DNA of 64,000 nt from Mucilaginibacter phenanthrenivorans (GTDB lineage: Bacteria > Bacteroidota > Bacteroidia > Sphingobacteriales > Sphingobacteriaceae). Shown one piece after another: positions 61,262 through 64,000 of the stretch. The translations under genes were made by a program, and so were the position numbers. The stretch spans positions 62,001-126,000 of the forward strand of contig NZ_JAHVAP010000006.1 in assembly GCF_024721155.1 (NCBI RefSeq), written 5' to 3'. Position 1 is the stretch's first letter; every line of letters begins with the position of its first letter. The notes under the pieces are model-generated. The model did no database searches and was not told where the DNA came from. It saw only the letters and a program-made list of their open reading frames with translations.

Positions 61262-61963
61262 ATGATCACACAATCTAAAGGCAAAATCTACCTGGCTAAC
61301 GAACGGGGCCTTACCGAAACCAGCTGGTTCCGCAGTTTATATATGTTTAATTTTGGCAGCTATCAGCGTGAACACAAAAATCCTTTTGGCAGTCTTTATG
61401 TGCTTAATGAAGACACGCTGGATGGCGGCAAAAGTTTAAAATGGCTGGTGGAGGAAAACACGGATATAATCTTGCTGCCGGTGGTTGGCGCAATTGAGTT
61501 TTCAGCCGGTAACGAAAATACAGGCATTTTAAAAGCCGGTATGATCCAGGTGTTGAGCCTTCCTTCGGGAGGCAGCTACGAGGTTAAAAATCCATACCCG
61601 GATCAGCTGGTAAAGTACCTGCAGATTTGGATTAAAACCCTGGCGGATAAAACGTATTCCTCCTTCCAATCCACGTTCGATTTAGGCAACTATCAGCTAA
61701 TTGATCTTTTCCACGCCGAAGCGCCTCAAAACAGCAGCTATTCGGGTGCCATAATAAAGCTGAACGGACGCCAGGAGGACACCTATTATAAGAAAAATCC
61801 GGCAAACGGCGTGTTTGTATATTCCGTACAAGGTGCACTTGAGGTACAATATCGATTACTACACGAGGGAGACGGCCTGGCTTTATGGGATGTGGATGAA
61901 GTAGCTTTTGAAGCACTCTCAAATAACGCTATACTGTTGATAATAGAAGTACCTTTACAATAA
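61262..61963 (+). CDS. Pirin-family bicupin protein
   Basis: 233 residues with two cupin halves. The N-terminal half has TETSWFRSLYMFNFGSYQ and GSLYVLNEDTLDGGKSLKWL; the usual metal-binding pattern HxHxH...E of pirin is not present, for example the position after the first strand reads EHKNPFG. Metal binding is therefore uncertain, and it may be a pirin relative such as YhaK. Role unknown. It is the second gene of a two-gene unit. Confidence 0.8.
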   Translation: MITQSKGKIYLANERGLTETSWFRSLYMFNFGSYQREHKNPFGSLYVLNEDTLDGGKSLKWLVEENTDIILLPVVGAIEFSAGNENTGILKAGMIQVLSLPSGGSYEVKNPYPDQLVKYLQIWIKTLADKTYSSFQSTFDLGNYQLIDLFHAEAPQNSSYSGAIIKLNGRQEDTYYKKNPANGVFVYSVQGALEVQYRLLHEGDGLALWDVDEVAFEALSNNAILLIIEVPLQ

Positions 61964-62033
61964 CACTTGCGATAGATGATTTTGCGCTTTGTAATGTTGT
62001 TACCTCCGAAGGCCTGATAATTTTTGTCGACAC

Positions 62034-62381
62034 TCAAAATTCAACCACGCCGACGCTATCCGCCATAAAATCCTTAAACTTATTTTCCAGCACGTGAAAT
62101 TGCTCGATAACGGCGAGTCCTTTTTCAGTAACGGTTGCATTGCCGCCGCCCTTACCACCGCGGCGGGATGTCACTAACGCCGAATCGAACCGGGCATTCA
62201 TATCGTTGATCATGTCCCACGCCTGTTTGTACGACATGGCCATCTGCAGCGCGGCCTGCCTGATGGAACCCGAATCGCGGATGCGCTCCAGCAGCTCAAC
62301 CCTGCCGCGCCCCAGCAGCTTTTGCCCGTCCCGCTCCAGCCAGATCCGCCCGTTTATTGTGAATGTTGAATCCATCATCAA
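62034..62381 (-). CDS. ModE-type winged-helix regulator
   Basis: 115 residues matching the ModE N-terminal DNA-binding domain: GRVELLERIRDSGSIRQAAL, SYKQAWDMINDMN and SRRGGKGGGNATVTEKG. The C-terminal molybdate-binding (MOP) domain of E. coli ModE is absent, a common short form. It is a LysR-type winged helix. Divergent to the outer-membrane protein gene at 62499, which it may control. Molybdate sensing is not shown. Confidence 0.9.
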   Translation of the reverse strand: MMMDSTFTINGRIWLERDGQKLLGRGRVELLERIRDSGSIRQAALQMAMSYKQAWDMINDMNARFDSALVTSRRGGKGGGNATVTEKGLAVIEQFHVLENKFKDFMADSVGVVEF

Positions 62382-62498
62382 TTAAAAGTATTAAAAATGT
62401 GGCGTTTTATGCAAACAATGTGCTTTATTTGTTTTTCGTTATACTTTTTAATATACAACGATTATATTCGTCTGCTTTTGTCCCTTACTTCTACCATT

Positions 62499-63122
62499 AT
62501 GAACAAAAATTTAATTCTACCAACCCGTAAAACTACCAATTACCGTCCGCTCCAAATTTCCTTATTGATAATGATGATTGCCACATCGTTTTTATCGCAA
62601 ACCGCATCCGCACAAATAAAGGACGTGCCACCCGACTCGATAAGATATGCAGGCTCTGTTTACCAAAAAATAAAACCCAAGCCAGCTTACCCGAGGGTCG
62701 TTGGCTACCTGAGTTTTATCCTTCCGCTCGAAACCTTGTCAGCCGGTAAATTCACACCCAACTTTGCTCATCACACCAGCAGCATTGGTTTCCCTGTGGG
62801 TGTAAATGTGCTGTACAGCGAAAGGTTTGGCTTTAGCTACGAGCTTACGCCTACCATTAGGGCGTCGGGCGGCAGCAGCAAGGTTAGCAACTTATTGATC
62901 GATCCGGGTACTATGTTTCGTTTCGATCACGGCTTTACCATCGTCACCCGCCTGGCCTTTGAAACATCGGGCAGGTATGGCTTCACCCCGGTTTTTAACC
63001 AGGTTTATGCCCGTTCAAAGGCGGTAAATTATTTTGTGGCCCTGTCGCTTCCCAACCGGTTTGGTAACAGCGATCCCTACTCATTGGGCTTAAACCTACA
63101 ACTGGGCTTCACATTTAACTAA
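62499..63122 (+). CDS. Outer-membrane beta-barrel protein
   Basis: 207 residues from ATG 62499. A long signal peptide (about 1-37, ending SQTASA/Q) leads to an eight- to ten-strand barrel pattern with alternating hydrophobics and a C-terminal LGFTFN typical of Omp insertion signals. No plug or TonB box. A longer frame from 62397 adds 34 hydrophobic residues without the cleavage signal and is rejected. The family is unknown; the divergent ModE-type regulator may be related. Confidence 0.75.
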   Translation: MNKNLILPTRKTTNYRPLQISLLIMMIATSFLSQTASAQIKDVPPDSIRYAGSVYQKIKPKPAYPRVVGYLSFILPLETLSAGKFTPNFAHHTSSIGFPVGVNVLYSERFGFSYELTPTIRASGGSSKVSNLLIDPGTMFRFDHGFTIVTRLAFETSGRYGFTPVFNQVYARSKAVNYFVALSLPNRFGNSDPYSLGLNLQLGFTFN

Positions 63123-63233
63123 TTGAACGCTTCACCTGTTGCACTTTGTTTTGAACCATAATTTTCCCATATGTACTAAATTCAGCAAAACCAAAAGCAC
63201 CGGTTTCCCGTAATACGGTAAAAAACCTACTTA

Positions 63234-63410
63234 TTGAGAACTGTTATAAAGCTAAAACCCATCCATTATTGCCCGTCGTGCGGGGATAATTTCGATTGTA
63301 AAAAACACCGGGGCTGGTTTGTGAAAACATTTTTATTCTTCCTCGAAATCAGGAAGTATTATTGCACCTTTTGCCGAAAGACCTATATTATGCAAAAAAG
63401 GTTTGTTTAA
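63234..63410 (+). CDS. Tiny zinc-ribbon protein
   Basis: A TTG codon at 63234 opens a 58-codon frame ending at TAA 63408-63410. The protein has CPSCGDNFDC near its start and YYCTFC near its end, a four-Cys zinc-ribbon pattern, with basic residues and aromatic helix LFFLEIRK between. An in-frame stop at 63219 leaves TTG as the best start. No family assigned. It is too small for usual gene callers. Confidence 0.5.
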   Translation: MRTVIKLKPIHYCPSCGDNFDCKKHRGWFVKTFLFFLEIRKYYCTFCRKTYIMQKRFV

Positions 63411-63432
63411 AGTTGTTTGCTATATTTCCTTT

Positions 63433-63517
63433 TGAACCATGATTTTTAGGATTTAAGGATGACCCTGATTCTACCAAATGCATCCTTTGATCCTATAATC
63501 AAAGAAATCATGGTTCA
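63433..63517. repeat. Inverted repeat of TGAACCATGATTT arms
   Basis: Arms TGAACCATGATTT (63433-63445) and its exact complement (63505-63517), with inner AAGGATG/CATCCTTT words also complementary. A related word (TGAACCATAATTTT) occurs near 63153. After it the tract 63527-63560 holds three CCGCACATC repeats. Confidence 0.7.
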
Positions 63518-63557
63518 GAAAATAATCCGCACATCCGCACATCAATCAATCCGCACA

Positions 63558-64000
63558 TCAAACCCTTCTCCCCTTCCACACATTTGTCTTCGTCAAATGT
63601 TTCTGGATCGATAAAAAGGCAATAACAACCATATTGGCCATTTGCACAGGGTGTAAAATAACGTTATACAGCGCATTTTGACCTGATTCCAGCGAGATCA
63701 TCACCCGGGTAAGGGCAATTAGCCCCAGCATAAAGAATATGAGGTTATAATTGAGCGTCATCAGGATGATCATTGGCCCGCATATGAGCAACAGGACATA
63801 GGCCATCAACCCAAAAACGCTATAGCTAAAGGCCGCCAGCGCGTTCTTGCTGAAACCGTTTATCGCTTCCGGGTAATTCTTGTACATGCGGCAGCTTATC
63901 ATACCGTTTGCCAGTAAGGCCTCCCCGTTGTATGATGCCGCTTTAACAAGGCGCATAATTTCGGCATCCTCAACTACCTTATCCTTTGCTTGTTCGTGCC
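63558..64000 (-). CDS. Glycosyltransferase family 2, C-terminal part (runs off window)
   Basis: The frame stays open to base 64000, so the start is outside. The visible 147 residues contain EDAEIMRLVKAASYNGEALL, the QxxRW-region equivalent CRMYKNYPEAINGFSKN, and three to four membrane helices (about 60-130 of the visible part). This matches membrane GT2 enzymes of the CrtQ/beta-glucan-like group. The catalytic DxD lies outside the window. Substrate unknown. Confidence 0.8.
   Translation of the reverse strand, partial: HEQAKDKVVEDAEIMRLVKAASYNGEALLANGMISCRMYKNYPEAINGFSKNALAAFSYSVFGLMAYVLLLICGPMIILMTLNYNLIFFMLGLIALTRVMISLESGQNALYNVILHPVQMANMVVIAFLSIQKHLTKTNVWKGRRV

Overview
The window comes from a Bacteroidota chromosome, most probably family Sphingobacteriaceae and close to Mucilaginibacter or Pedobacter. 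The evidence is the gene content (bacillithiol genes ytxJ and bshA, OstA-like protein, FKBP lipoproteins, a J-domain/KTSC fusion, large FtsX-type permeases), promoters with the Bacteroidota -7 box TAnnTTTG, and the lack of Shine-Dalgarno signals before most starts. It is ordinary chromosomal sequence. I see no rRNA, no tRNA, no CRISPR array, no phage and no intact insertion sequence.

Layout. 1-7056: two-component kinase (5' end outside the window) followed by a TolC/adaptor/RND heavy-metal efflux operon, with four 11-bp operator-like repeats between kinase and operon. 7186-17219 (minus strand): FtsX-type permease, secreted esterase-like protein, J-domain/KTSC protein, TatD nuclease with type I asparaginase, two FKBP isomerases and a DHH phosphoesterase. 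17470-24096: ndk, recF with a DciA-like partner, ribH, a tiny lipoprotein, ytxJ, lipA, and an ECF sigma/anti-sigma pair that both start with TTG. 24476-30523 (minus): NAD(P)HX repair enzyme, YefM-YoeB toxin-antitoxin with a recognisable TGTACA operator, uvrA, lytic transglycosylase. 30744-38855: pseudouridine synthase with a long disordered N-terminus, lactonase, bshA, a beta-lactamase-fold hydrolase that has lost its usual GH3 domain, and an amidohydrolase. 39235-43929: mutL, two rhomboid proteases and an EEP-family protein in one operon. 44031-54368: tilS, OstA-like protein, rdgB, SurA-like chaperone, MoxR ATPase, hemH, ispH. 54369-64000: a looser, repeat-bearing accessory stretch with an orphan ORF, an EndoH-like GH18 lipoprotein, a DUF1080 protein, tatA next to a Tat-like exported intradiol dioxygenase, a pirin, a ModE-type regulator, an outer-membrane protein, a tiny zinc-ribbon protein and the end of a glycosyltransferase.

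The most unusual signal is between the genes. About fifteen intergenic gaps are filled by imperfect or perfect inverted repeats built from short near-repetitive words. Some words are shared exactly between loci tens of kilobases apart: a 23-mer at 3833, 32380 and inverted at 32495, and a 22-mer at 3883 and inverted at 20471. They sit against stop codons in convergent, tandem and divergent gaps, so they are not simply terminators. Other notable points are leaderless-looking promoters at tilS, OstA and lipA, a YefM operator with the 12-bp spacing described for E. coli, and single-residue departures at catalytic motifs of asparaginase and MutL.
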